The position numbers were made by a program, and so were the translations under genes. A model generated the notes under the pieces. It made no database searches and had not been told where the DNA came from. It saw only the letters and a program-made list of their open reading frames with translations. Shown here piece by piece: positions 7,725 through 16,327 of a stretch of 43,035 nucleotides of DNA; positions within the stretch are counted from its first letter, which is position 1; every line of letters begins with the position of its first letter. The stretch is from CAYTSA01 sp964440345 (GTDB lineage Bacteria > Desulfobacterota > Desulfovibrionia > Desulfovibrionales > Desulfovibrionaceae), in contig CAYTSA010000024.1 of assembly GCA_964440345.1 (NCBI GenBank), positions 1-43,035 on the forward strand, in the 5' to 3' direction.

Positions 7725-10700
7725 TTATGATGGATCGGGGGTATTTGGAGTTTTTTTGGACGCCAGCAACGAGTACATGACCGGCACAAAGATCAGGGTG
7801 ATAAGGGTGGAGCTGGCCAGCCCGCCGATAACCGCCCGGGCCATGGGCGCTTGGGTCTCGCCGCCTTCGCCCCAGCCCAGGGCCAGGGGCAGCAGACCGA
7901 ACATAGTGGTCAGCGCGGTCATCAGGATGGGCCGCAGTCTGCGCTGGCCAGCTTCTTCTATGGCTGCGTGCATTTCCCAACCTTCTTCGCGGTAGAGCCG
8001 GTTGGTCTGGTCCACCAGCAGAATGGCGTTGTTCACCAGAATGCCGCCCAGCATGATGCAGCCTATATATGACTGCATGTTGAAGGTCGTTTCGGTGAGA
8101 AAGAGCATAAGCGAGACGCCCACCACTGCCAGGGGCACAGAGAACATGACGATGAAGGGATCCCGCAACGATTCGTACAAGCAGGCCATAACCATGTACA
8201 CCAGCAGCAGCGAGAGGATAAGAATGGTGAACAGCTCGTTGAAGGATTTTTGCTGCATCTCCCAGTCGCCGGCTATGGCCACGGAAAAGCCTTGGGCCAC
8301 AGGCAGGTCTTTTAGTTTTTCCTGCAGCTCCTCGATGATGGAGCCCAGGTCCCGGCCGGCGTAGTCGCCTTCCACGGTGATGACCCGGTCCTGGTTCTTG
8401 CGCTCTATCTCCACTGGGCCTTCGGCTGTGTCTACAGCCACCAAGTTGCGCAACACCACGGCCTGGCCGTCGTCGGCGGTCACCGCCATGTCCAGCAAGT
8501 TGTTCAATGAAAGGTGTTCAGCATCCTTCACCTTGACCACTATGCGGTATTCGTCGCCGGCTTCGCGGTATTCACCGGCCCGGGTTCCGCCCAGCACGGT
8601 CTTGAGCATTCGGGCTGCATCTTCCACAGAAACGCCCATGGATTCGGCCTTGACGCGGTCCACGCGGATCATACGCTCGGGCGAGCCGGTTTCCCGGCTC
8701 AGCTCCACGTTGCTGACGCCCTGCACGGACTCCATCACGTTCATAACCTGCTGGGCCAGGCTGTCGGCGGCGTCCAGGTCGTAGCCGCGCACGTCCACTT
8801 CCAGTTGGGCCTCCTGGCCCTGGATCATGCGCAGCACAAAGAGACCTTGGCGAGAGCGGGTGCGGATTTTAGCGCCCGGAATATGGCGCAGCTTTTTGGC
8901 CAGGTCTGCGGCTATCTCGTGGCTGGTGCGGCTGCGTTTGGACTGTTCCACCAAACCTATGCGCATCTGGCCGGAATGAGAGCCCCGCCGCCGCCAGGAG
9001 GAGCCGCCCAGCATGGTGATGGCGCTGGCTGCCTCGGGAACCTCGCGCTCCACTATGGCTTCGATCTGCCGGAAAGTTACGTCCAGCAGGGATAGCTTGG
9101 CGCCTATTTCCAGGTCTGCATAGACGCGCACCTCGCTTTCATCCGCCTTGGGCGACATCTCCACGCCTATGAGCGGGATGAGCAGCAGACTGGCGCCGAA
9201 AACGACAAGGGTGAGCGAGACCACGGCCCAGCGCCGGCGCAGCGCCCAGGCGAGCAACTGGCGGTATTCGTTTTCCAGCCGCGCGATCTCCTGGCCAGCC
9301 CAGGCAGCCAGCCGCTTGAGAGGTTTTTTGCGCAAATCTTGGAGATTCGGGTTTTTTTCCATGAGTTTGGAGGCCAGCATGGGAGCCACGGTAAGAGCTG
9401 CGACTAGGGAACAAAGCAGGGAAAAGCCCACCACATAGGCCAGCTGGCTGAACATGATGCCGGCCATAGAGCGAATGAAGAGCATGGGCAGAAAGACGAA
9501 AAGCGTGGTCAACGTACTGGCCACAATGGCCCCAGACATCTCGCCCGCGCCTTGAATGGCGGCCTGCGCCCGGTCCATCCCTCGCTCTCGCAGCCGGTAG
9601 ATGTTTTCCAGCACCACTATGGCGTTGTCCACCAGCATGCCCACTCCCAGGGCCAGCCCGCCAAGGGTCATCAGATTCAGGGTAAGACCGCCGAAGTATA
9701 GCAACATGAAGGTGGCAATGATGGCGATGGGTATTGCCGCAGCCACAATGAGCGTGGACCGGATGTTGCGCAGAAAAAAAAGCAGCACCAGCATGGCGAA
9801 AGCCCCGCCATAGCCGGCCGAGCGCATGACGTTGTTGATGGCGTGTTTGATATAGGAGGAGGTGTCGATGACCGGAATAATGGAAAGCTGGGGGATGTCC
9901 TGGTTGACTTTGGCCAGCTCCGCAAGCACGAGCTCGGCAACCTGGACGGTGTTGGCGCCCGACTGTTTGGAAACCGAGAGCCGCACCCCTGGCTTGCCGT
10001 TGACCCGGGCGATGCTGGTGACGCGTTGCCAGGAGTCGCGTATTTCGGCCACGTCCCGCAGCCGGATGACAGCGTCACCGCGGCGCTCCACCACTGTGTT
10101 GCCCAGCTCCTCCAGGCTGGTGAACTCGCCCGGGGTGCGGATGGATATTTCGTGCATGCCACTTTCCAGCACGCCCGCGGGCAGGTTCAGGTTGGAATCT
10201 TCCAGGCGGCTGATTATGGCGTCCAGGGGAACGCCCAGGGCTTTGACACGGTCCGGCAGCAGGTTTACGTGGATTTCCCGGTCCAGTCCGCCCCATACCT
10301 CCAGCGCTGCCACGCCGTCCAGCCGCTCGATGCGGTAGCGGACCTGGTTTTCCAGCAGGTCTACAGTCTGCACCGGGTCCAGCTGGCTAGAGGCTCCCAG
10401 TATCAGGATGGGCGTGGCGGCCAGGTCGTACTTGCGCAGCATGGGCCTGTCGGCGTCGTCTGGTAGCGAGGGAACGACCCGGTCCAGCCTGTCCCGCAGG
10501 TCGTTGGCCGCAGCGTCCAGGTCTGTGCCCCAGACAAAGCTGACCCGTACGTCGCTCTGGCCCTCCCGGGAGCGGCCGGTTATCTCTTCCACGCCTGGCA
10601 CGGCGGCCACGGCCTGTTCTATGGGCCGGGTGATGAGGTTTTCAATTTCCCGCGGGCCGGCGTTTTCGTACCAGGTGCGAATGGAAATGGTCGGATAGGT

Positions 10701-10820
10701 GATATCCGGCATCAGGTCTATGGGCAGCCGGCTGAGGGAGACCAGCCCCAGCAGTATGACGATGAGCGTGGCCATGGTGGTAAACACCGGCCGGCGCACG
10801 GAAAAGGCGGGCAGGTTCAC
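7725..10820 (-). CDS. RND efflux pump inner-membrane subunit (HAE1/AcrB type)
   Basis: A 1031-residue AcrB-family transporter. It opens with FSVRRPVFTTMATLIVILLG (first membrane helix) and LPIDLMPDITYPTISI. The twelve-helix layout with two large periplasmic loops is visible as two hydrophobic blocks (about 335-540 and 860-1020). The proton-relay helix reads GVGMLVDNAIVVLENIYR, with one of the two Asp residues of AcrB replaced by Asn, as in many HAE1 pumps outside the enterobacteria. Such pumps export hydrophobic or amphipathic compounds by proton antiport. The GTG start at 10820 follows GGAG, and the stop of the adaptor gene lies 3 bp upstream, so translation is probably coupled. No outer-membrane TolC-like partner is encoded in the window. 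Confidence 0.93.
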   Translation of the reverse strand: MNLPAFSVRRPVFTTMATLIVILLGLVSLSRLPIDLMPDITYPTISIRTWYENAGPREIENLITRPIEQAVAAVPGVEEITGRSREGQSDVRVSFVWGTDLDAAANDLRDRLDRVVPSLPDDADRPMLRKYDLAATPILILGASSQLDPVQTVDLLENQVRYRIERLDGVAALEVWGGLDREIHVNLLPDRVKALGVPLDAIISRLEDSNLNLPAGVLESGMHEISIRTPGEFTSLEELGNTVVERRGDAVIRLRDVAEIRDSWQRVTSIARVNGKPGVRLSVSKQSGANTVQVAELVLAELAKVNQDIPQLSIIPVIDTSSYIKHAINNVMRSAGYGGAFAMLVLLFFLRNIRSTLIVAAAIPIAIIATFMLLYFGGLTLNLMTLGGLALGVGMLVDNAIVVLENIYRLRERGMDRAQAAIQGAGEMSGAIVASTLTTLFVFLPMLFIRSMAGIMFSQLAYVVGFSLLCSLVAALTVAPMLASKLMEKNPNLQDLRKKPLKRLAAWAGQEIARLENEYRQLLAWALRRRWAVVSLTLVVFGASLLLIPLIGVEMSPKADESEVRVYADLEIGAKLSLLDVTFRQIEAIVEREVPEAASAITMLGGSSWRRRGSHSGQMRIGLVEQSKRSRTSHEIAADLAKKLRHIPGAKIRTRSRQGLFVLRMIQGQEAQLEVDVRGYDLDAADSLAQQVMNVMESVQGVSNVELSRETGSPERMIRVDRVKAESMGVSVEDAARMLKTVLGGTRAGEYREAGDEYRIVVKVKDAEHLSLNNLLDMAVTADDGQAVVLRNLVAVDTAEGPVEIERKNQDRVITVEGDYAGRDLGSIIEELQEKLKDLPVAQGFSVAIAGDWEMQQKSFNELFTILILSLLLVYMVMACLYESLRDPFIVMFSVPLAVVGVSLMLFLTETTFNMQSYIGCIMLGGILVNNAILLVDQTNRLYREEGWEMHAAIEEAGQRRLRPILMTALTTMFGLLPLALGWGEGGETQAPMARAVIGGLASSTLITLIFVPVMYSLLASKKTPNTPDPS

Positions 10821-10823
10821 AAT

Positions 10824-12032
10824 CTACTCCGCAACGACGGCAGCCGCGTCTGTGAAATGTTGTCTGTCTGCAGGGATGGAAATGGCTGAGCCGTCTTCCA
10901 GCAGATGCTTGCCCAGGGTGACCACGCGACCGCTTAGGTCCGGTTCTACGACCTCGGCCAGGTCGCCCTGGCGCACGCCCACAATCACCGGCGTGAAGGT
11001 TACGGTTTTGGGATCTGTTTCTTCGTTTACCAGGAATACGCCGTGCAGCTCGCCGCTGCTAGTCATGCGCCGGGACAGGGCGGCCACAGGCGCGGCAGTT
11101 GCGTTTACGCGCTCGGCAAAGACCAGCTTGACCACGGTGAACATGCCTGGCGCCAGCACGCCGTCGGGGTTAGGGACCAGCACCTCCACCCGGGCCTGGC
11201 GGGTTTTCTGCTGCAGCACGGGCGCTTTGCGCGCCACAGTGCCGGGATAGGCTTGGTTCGGGTAGGCGTCTGCAAACACTTCAGCTTCCTGGCCAATATG
11301 GATCAGGGGATAATCGCGTTCGATGACATTGATGACCGCCAGCAGTTCTTCAGTGGCCACCACCGAGACCACCGGGTCGTTGGCCTGAAGCATGGCGCCT
11401 TCGTCGGCAAAGCGCTCGCCCACCACCCGGAGCGCGTCGTTGCCCCGCCACCAAGCGTGAATGCGGGTGTAGTCCAGCCGCACCCGGGCGGTTTCCAGGG
11501 CGGCCTGTTTTTGCCGCACCTGGGCCTGGGCCACTTCCAGCCTGGCCTGAGCCGCGTCAAAAGCGGCTTGGTCCTGATCCAGTTCGGACTGGGAAACAGC
11601 GTTGCGCTTGTACAACCGCAGAGAGCGTTCCAGGTCGCGTTTAGCGGTGGCCAGATCGCTTTCGGCTTCGGTTACTGCCGCGTTTGCCACCTGCAGTTCT
11701 GCCCGGGCCTGCTCCTGGGCTTGGGCGTACTCCCGGGCGTCCAGTTCGGCAATGAGTTGGCCTTTTTCCACGACGTCGCCAAAGTTAACATGCAGTTTTT
11801 CCAGCCGTCCGGAGATGTTGGGCGCGACAACGTAGCGGGCGGTGGACTGCAGCTCGCCGGAAAACTCGCCCACATGGCGAAGCGTGGTAGTGCGAATCGG
11901 CTCCACGGCCACGGCCACGGGCCGGGCGGTTCGGCGTGGCTCGGCCTCGGCAGCGTAAAGAACAGCGTAGACACGCCAGCCCACTGCGGCCAGCATGGCG
12001 GCAGCCAGAAAAAAAAGAATAGTTTTTTTCAT
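10824..12032 (-). CDS. RND periplasmic adaptor (membrane fusion protein, HlyD/AcrA family)
   Basis: 402 residues. An N-terminal membrane anchor (ILFFLAAAMLAAVGWRVYAV) precedes a lipoyl-like half (ISGRLEKLHVNFGDVVEKGQ), a long alpha-hairpin coiled coil (about 95-185, rich in Ala, Gln and Glu), the second lipoyl half, and beta-barrel and membrane-proximal segments to the C-terminus. It links the RND pump to an outer-membrane channel. The start at 12032 has AGGAG upstream. It is the first gene of a two-gene operon with the pump, under a promoter that carries a Fur-box-like site (separate entry). No typical lipobox is seen, so anchoring is by the N-terminal helix. Confidence 0.9.
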   Translation of the reverse strand: MKKTILFFLAAAMLAAVGWRVYAVLYAAEAEPRRTARPVAVAVEPIRTTTLRHVGEFSGELQSTARYVVAPNISGRLEKLHVNFGDVVEKGQLIAELDAREYAQAQEQARAELQVANAAVTEAESDLATAKRDLERSLRLYKRNAVSQSELDQDQAAFDAAQARLEVAQAQVRQKQAALETARVRLDYTRIHAWWRGNDALRVVGERFADEGAMLQANDPVVSVVATEELLAVINVIERDYPLIHIGQEAEVFADAYPNQAYPGTVARKAPVLQQKTRQARVEVLVPNPDGVLAPGMFTVVKLVFAERVNATAAPVAALSRRMTSSGELHGVFLVNEETDPKTVTFTPVIVGVRQGDLAEVVEPDLSGRVVTLGKHLLEDGSAISIPADRQHFTDAAAVVAE

Positions 12033-12107
12033 ATGCAGTCTCCTGGCGTTGCCTGCAGAAAAAGAATCAGTGTGAGAGAAAAAGCGCGGTTATGTGCTGA
12101 ATGTAAA

Positions 12108-12157
12108 TATTTACTGAAAAGGCTTGCCTGCAGCAAGCAGAATCATAATTATTCTCA
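12108..12157 (-). promoter_or_regulatory. Promoter of the adaptor-RND operon with a Fur-box-like site
   Basis: On the minus strand TTGCTG (12136-12131) and TAAATA (12113-12108) are spaced by 17 bp and fit a sigma-70 promoter. Just upstream of the -35, TGAGAATAATTATGA (12157-12143) matches 13 of 15 positions of the 7-1-7 Fur consensus TGATAATNATTATCA. A 6-bp hairpin GCTTGC/GCAAGC (12122-12138), followed by TTTT on the minus strand, overlaps the -35 and may end ftsK transcripts. Iron-responsive control of the pump is an inference. Confidence 0.5.
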
Positions 12158-12164
12158 ATAATTG

Positions 12165-14447
12165 CTACTCCCGGCTCTTAAGCACCTGGCGGGGCTTGGA
12201 GCCGTCGGCTGGGCCAATGATCCCGTCCATCTCCATCTGTTCAATGTACCGGGCGGCGCGGTTGAAACCTATGCGGAAGCGGCGTTGCAGAAAGGATATG
12301 GAAGCCTTGCCCTGGTTCAAGACGAAGTCCACAGCTTCCTGGTACACGGGGTCGCCGTCCATGCCGCCGGGTTCTCCCTCCCCGCCGCCGGAGTTGTCTG
12401 CCTCAGACGCCCACTCGGCAAAATCCACAGCGTAAGAAGGCTGTTGCTGCGCCTTCCAGTGGCTGACCACTGCGATCACCTCGTCGTCGCTGACGAAAGC
12501 GCCGTGCATGCGCTGCAGCTTGCCGCCGCCGGGCTTGAAGAGCATATCCCCCTTGCCCAGCAGATATTCCGCGCCCACTTGGTCCAGGATGGTCCGGGAG
12601 TCGTGCTTGGAGGTGACCTGGAAAGCAATGCGGCAGGGGAAGTTGGCTTTGATGAGGCCGGTGACCACGTCCACCGAGGGCCGCTGGGTGGCCAGAATCA
12701 TGTGTATTCCTGCTGCTCGGGCCAGCTGGGCCAGCCGCACAATGGAAACCTCTACTTCTTTGGCTGCGGTGAGCATGAGGTCTGCCAGCTCGTCGATGAT
12801 GAGCACCAAGTAGGGCATGGGTTCCAGGTCCGCCAGGCCGCCCTCGCGTTGCTCCTGGCTCAGCCCGGCCAGTTTGGCGTTATAGCCGGCGATGTTGCGC
12901 ACGCCCAGCCGGGCCATAGCCTCGTAGCGCTGGTCCATTTCGTGTACGCACCAGTCCAGGGCGTTTTTGGCCTCGCTCATGTCTGTGACCACCGGATGCA
13001 CCAGATGCGGCAGGTCGGCGTACACAGCCAGTTCGATGCGCTTGGGGTCTATGAGCAGCATCTTCACCTGCTCGGGTTTGGCTTTGTATAAAAAGCTGAG
13101 GATGATGGCGTTGATGCACACGGACTTGCCAGCGCCTGTGGCGCCGGCCACCAGCAGGTGGGGCATACGGGCCAGGTCTGCAGCTTTTGGCGCGCCTGAG
13201 ATGTCCACGCCCAGGGCCATTGTCAGCATGGACTCGGACTTTTTGAACACGTCAGAGCCCAACACCTGCCGCAGCAGCACTGTGCGGCGGTTCTCGTTGG
13301 GCGCCTCTATGCCCACAGTGTCTTTGCCTGGGGTTGCGCCTCCCACACGCACGGCTGCAGCCTTCATGGCCATGGCCACGTCGTCGGTCAGGCCGGCGAT
13401 GCGGCTTATTTTCACCCCCGGGGCTGGCTTGTACTCAAACATGGTGACCACCGGCCCCGGGGATATGTTCTGCACCTCGCCCTGCACGCCAAAGTCGGCC
13501 AGGCTGGCCGTGAGCTGCTTCGCGTGGTGCTTCAGAACCTCCATGTCGTGGTTCTGCTGGCCTGCAGGCTCGCTGAGCAACTCCAACCCGGGCATTTGGC
13601 GTTTAAAGATGGATGGCTTGGCCTTGCCCCGCTTCACGTCGTCCGGGCCGGATTCGGGAAGGAAGGGCAGGTCTAGCATCTCGCCCTCGTCATCCTTGCC
13701 CGGTTTCTTGCCGGAGGCGTTGCCGGGCGTAGGGGCCGGCTCCTGGGCCTGTGCAGCGTCTGGCGCGGGCGGTTCTATGGCCTCTGTTTCATCTTTTTTG
13801 GCGGGCGTGGGTTTCTTGGGCCGGGCTCGACGTTGGACAGCCCGTTCTCTGTACGTTTGCCATGCTGCGCCGACATGGCTGCGCACGCGCCTGCCAGCGC
13901 CGGTCCAGGTGAGGCCGGTGAGCATTTGCGAGCTTACGGCGAAGATCAAGAGCCAGAACAGAAGGGCGCCCCAGGTCTTCAGGTAGTACGTTGACCATGT
14001 GAGCAGCGTGCGGCCCATGAAGCCGCCGCCGGCAATTTCTCCCACCATCAGGTGCGCTCGGCCCCAAGCAGTGGCTGCAGCGGCCGTCAGGCAGGCGGAG
14101 AGCAGCACAAGGCCAACCCAGCGGGGCCAGGCAATGCGCAGCCGGGCTGCCAGCAGCTTGAGCGCGGCCAGCACAAAGGCCAAAGGAAAGGCGTAGGCGG
14201 CTACCCCGCACATATCCACAAGCAAGCCGCCCAGATAGGCGCCCACCAGTCCTGCGCCGTTCTGCAGCTGATGGCTGGAGCTGACCACCTGGTTGAAGGT
14301 GGGGTCCTGTGGGCTATAGGTGACCAGGCTAAGCAGCAGAAAAGCCGCCCAGAACACCAGAAACAGTGCAAAGAGCTCGCGGCCCAGCTTGCCGGTCTCC
14401 ACAGGAGGTTGCTTGGCGCCGGCGTCGCCGGCATGCTCTTCAGACAA
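12165..14447 (-). CDS. ftsK: DNA translocase FtsK/SpoIIIE
   Basis: 760 residues. About four membrane helices lie in the first 170 residues (ALFLVFWAAFLLLSLVTY onward). A proline/alanine-rich charged linker (about 190-275) is short compared with E. coli FtsK. The motor domain follows: Walker A GATGAGKSVCINA (about 435), Walker B LVLIIDELADLM and the ATQRPSVDVVTG segment. A C-terminal winged-helix gamma domain (AVDFVLNQGKASISFLQRRF to the end) recognises KOPS-type polar sequences. The protein pumps the chromosome terminus through the division septum. The start is TTG at 14447, with GGAG lying in the final codons of efp, 5 bp after the efp stop; co-transcription with efp and aroQ is likely. Confidence 0.95.
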   Translation of the reverse strand: MSEEHAGDAGAKQPPVETGKLGRELFALFLVFWAAFLLLSLVTYSPQDPTFNQVVSSSHQLQNGAGLVGAYLGGLLVDMCGVAAYAFPLAFVLAALKLLAARLRIAWPRWVGLVLLSACLTAAAATAWGRAHLMVGEIAGGGFMGRTLLTWSTYYLKTWGALLFWLLIFAVSSQMLTGLTWTGAGRRVRSHVGAAWQTYRERAVQRRARPKKPTPAKKDETEAIEPPAPDAAQAQEPAPTPGNASGKKPGKDDEGEMLDLPFLPESGPDDVKRGKAKPSIFKRQMPGLELLSEPAGQQNHDMEVLKHHAKQLTASLADFGVQGEVQNISPGPVVTMFEYKPAPGVKISRIAGLTDDVAMAMKAAAVRVGGATPGKDTVGIEAPNENRRTVLLRQVLGSDVFKKSESMLTMALGVDISGAPKAADLARMPHLLVAGATGAGKSVCINAIILSFLYKAKPEQVKMLLIDPKRIELAVYADLPHLVHPVVTDMSEAKNALDWCVHEMDQRYEAMARLGVRNIAGYNAKLAGLSQEQREGGLADLEPMPYLVLIIDELADLMLTAAKEVEVSIVRLAQLARAAGIHMILATQRPSVDVVTGLIKANFPCRIAFQVTSKHDSRTILDQVGAEYLLGKGDMLFKPGGGKLQRMHGAFVSDDEVIAVVSHWKAQQQPSYAVDFAEWASEADNSGGGEGEPGGMDGDPVYQEAVDFVLNQGKASISFLQRRFRIGFNRAARYIEQMEMDGIIGPADGSKPRQVLKSRE

Positions 14448-14452
14448 AGTAG

Positions 14453-15016
14453 CTACTGGGACTCCCGGCTTATGTAGTCCCCGGATCGGGTGTCGATTTT
14501 TATGAAGTCGCCCTGGTTGATGAACAGCGGCACGTTAACCGTGAGGCCTGTTTCCACCACGGCGGGTTTGGTGGTGTTCGAAACGGTGTCGCCCTTGGCG
14601 CCGGGCTCGGTTTGGGTGATTTGCAGCACCACCGAAGCCGGGATATCAATGTCCAGGGGCAAGCCGTTGTAGATGAGCACCTTGGCCTCCTGCCCATCCT
14701 TGAGGTAGCCGCCCCTGCCTCCAGTCTGTTCTTCGGTGACGTTGATCTGCTCGTAGGTGGTCATGTCCATGAACACGTAGTCCGAGCCTTCGCGGTAAAG
14801 AAACTGCATGCCGCGGGTTTCCAGGTCGGGCTTTTCCACTTTTTCGCCAGCCCTGAAGGTGTGCTCGATGACCTTGCCGCTGAGCAGGTTGCGCAGTTTG
14901 GTGCGCACAAAAGCGCCGCCCTTGCCGGGTTTGACGTGTTGAAATTCCAGAATTTCGTACGGCGTTTTGTCCATTTCGAACTTATAGCCGCGCTTGAAGT
15001 CGGTGGTTGAAGGCAT
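14453..15016 (-). CDS. efp: Elongation factor P
   Basis: 187 residues, the usual EF-P length, with three beta-barrel domains. The domain I loop reads VKPGKGGAFVRTKLRN; Lys32 is at the position of the modified lysine of E. coli EF-P (lysylated by EpmA), and no Arg-type (EarP) or hydroxylated Pro variant is seen. Domains II and III follow, ending in GDFIKIDTRSGDYISRES. EF-P relieves ribosome stalling at polyproline. RBS GGAGAG precedes the start. Upstream is aroQ (29 bp gap) and downstream ftsK (5 bp gap), all on the same strand. No epmA or epmB gene is present in the window. Confidence 0.96.
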   Translation of the reverse strand: MPSTTDFKRGYKFEMDKTPYEILEFQHVKPGKGGAFVRTKLRNLLSGKVIEHTFRAGEKVEKPDLETRGMQFLYREGSDYVFMDMTTYEQINVTEEQTGGRGGYLKDGQEAKVLIYNGLPLDIDIPASVVLQITQTEPGAKGDTVSNTTKPAVVETGLTVNVPLFINQGDFIKIDTRSGDYISRESQ

Positions 15017-15045
15017 GTTCTCTCCAGTATAGTACTTTTCGCAGG

Positions 15046-15513
15046 TTAAGTATGAAGGCTGTCCTGTTGCAGGCGATGGGCCAGCGCCTGCACCGCAAGG
15101 GCATAGCTTAATAGGCCGAATCCGGCAACAACCCCTATAACATGCCGGCCAATATAACTTTTTTGACGCACTGGCTCGGGCCTGGCGAGCACGTTGGACA
15201 GATGCACCTCCACAGTGGGCACGTCTATCCAGGCTAGGCAGTCCGCCAAGGCCAGGCTGGTGTGGGTGTAAGCGCCGGCGTTGAGCACTATGCCGGCGCA
15301 GCGTTGCGCCCGGGCCTGTTCCAGCCGGTCGATGATTTGGCCTTCGCCGTTGGCCTGGAAAAAATCCAGGGAAATGAGCCGCGCCGTGTCGCCCAGCAGC
15401 TTTTCCACCAGACCAGGCAGGTCCTGCATGGTCTGGTGGCCGTATATTTCCGGCTGCCGCTGGCCCAGCTGGCCCAGGTTCGGCCCGTTGCAGACGAGTA
15501 TGTTCCAGGTCAT
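15046..15513 (-). CDS. aroQ: Type II 3-dehydroquinate dehydratase
   Basis: A 155-residue shikimate-pathway enzyme that dehydrates 3-dehydroquinate to 3-dehydroshikimate. Characteristic segments are ILVCNGPNLGQLGQRQPEIYG with the catalytic Tyr24, NAGAYTHTS (Asn78 onward), and VEVHLSN with His104. Residues 111-119 (RPEPVRQKS) cover the substrate-closing region. The start at 15513 is preceded by AAGGAGAA. engB begins divergently 53 bp away, so the two share a short promoter region. It is the first gene of the aroQ-efp-ftsK group. Confidence 0.95.
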   Translation of the reverse strand: MTWNILVCNGPNLGQLGQRQPEIYGHQTMQDLPGLVEKLLGDTARLISLDFFQANGEGQIIDRLEQARAQRCAGIVLNAGAYTHTSLALADCLAWIDVPTVEVHLSNVLARPEPVRQKSYIGRHVIGVVAGFGLLSYALAVQALAHRLQQDSLHT

Positions 15514-15566
15514 GGCGTTCTCCTTGTCATTTTACATCGCTGGCGTGTTTGCGGTAGAGTCTTGTA

Positions 15567-16181
15567 ATGCACCGTACATTAACGCTTGAACAGACCATAT
15601 ACACCAAAGGCCAGCTGCTTGTCCCGCCCGGGCCGCAGACGGCTCTGGCCGGCCGGTCCAACGTGGGCAAGTCATCCTGCATCAACACCCTGGCTGGCCG
15701 CAAGTCCCTGGCGCGTATAAGCTCCACCCCGGGCAAGACGCGCTCGCTGAACTTCTATAAAGTGACGCCCGGGGACTGGTGGCTGGTGGACCTGCCTGGC
15801 TATGGCTACGCCCGGACTTCCAAGAAGGAGCGCCAATACTGGGCCGAGCTCATCGAAGCCTACGTGCAGAACAACAAATATCTGGCCGCGGTGGGCATGC
15901 TTATAGACAGCCGGCACCCGCCCCAGAAGCTCGACCTGGAGCTGGCTGCGTATGTGCAAGGCTTGGGCTTGCAGCTCATACCCATTTTGACCAAAGCCGA
16001 CAAGACCAAGCAGAAGGAGCACGCCGAGCGGCGCCGGGAGTGGAAAAACATCCTGGGCGGTAGGGCGGCGCCGTTGCTGTTTTCCGCCAAGACTGGCGTG
16101 GGCAAGGAGACCCTGTGGCAGGCGCTGGAGCAGGCGGCAAGAGGCGTGCAGCACCAGGACACAGGCGCAGGTATCAGGTAA
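15567..16181 (+). CDS. engB: Ribosome-biogenesis GTPase EngB (YihA/YsxC)
   Basis: A 204-residue GTPase with all the family motifs: G1 GRSNVGKSS (29-37), switch I STPGKTRSLNFY, G3 DLPGYGYA (75-82), G4 TKAD (142-145) and G5 SAKTG (173-177). EngB acts in late assembly of the large ribosomal subunit and cell-cycle progress. Its length and motif order are normal. It is divergent from aroQ and alone on its strand; the next gene (a sensor cyclase) begins 146 bp downstream. Confidence 0.95.
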   Translation: MHRTLTLEQTIYTKGQLLVPPGPQTALAGRSNVGKSSCINTLAGRKSLARISSTPGKTRSLNFYKVTPGDWWLVDLPGYGYARTSKKERQYWAELIEAYVQNNKYLAAVGMLIDSRHPPQKLDLELAAYVQGLGLQLIPILTKADKTKQKEHAERRREWKNILGGRAAPLLFSAKTGVGKETLWQALEQAARGVQHQDTGAGIR

Positions 16182-16327
16182 ATGCGCAAAGCGAACATGC
16201 GCTAGGATTTTTTATTTTCGCCCAGTGAGCGCATTACCATGACAACGTACGCCCAAGGCGGCAAATACAGACAGGCCAAACCCATTGTTTGTGTTAATAG
16301 GATTCATAATGAAGTAGGCATGTGTAT

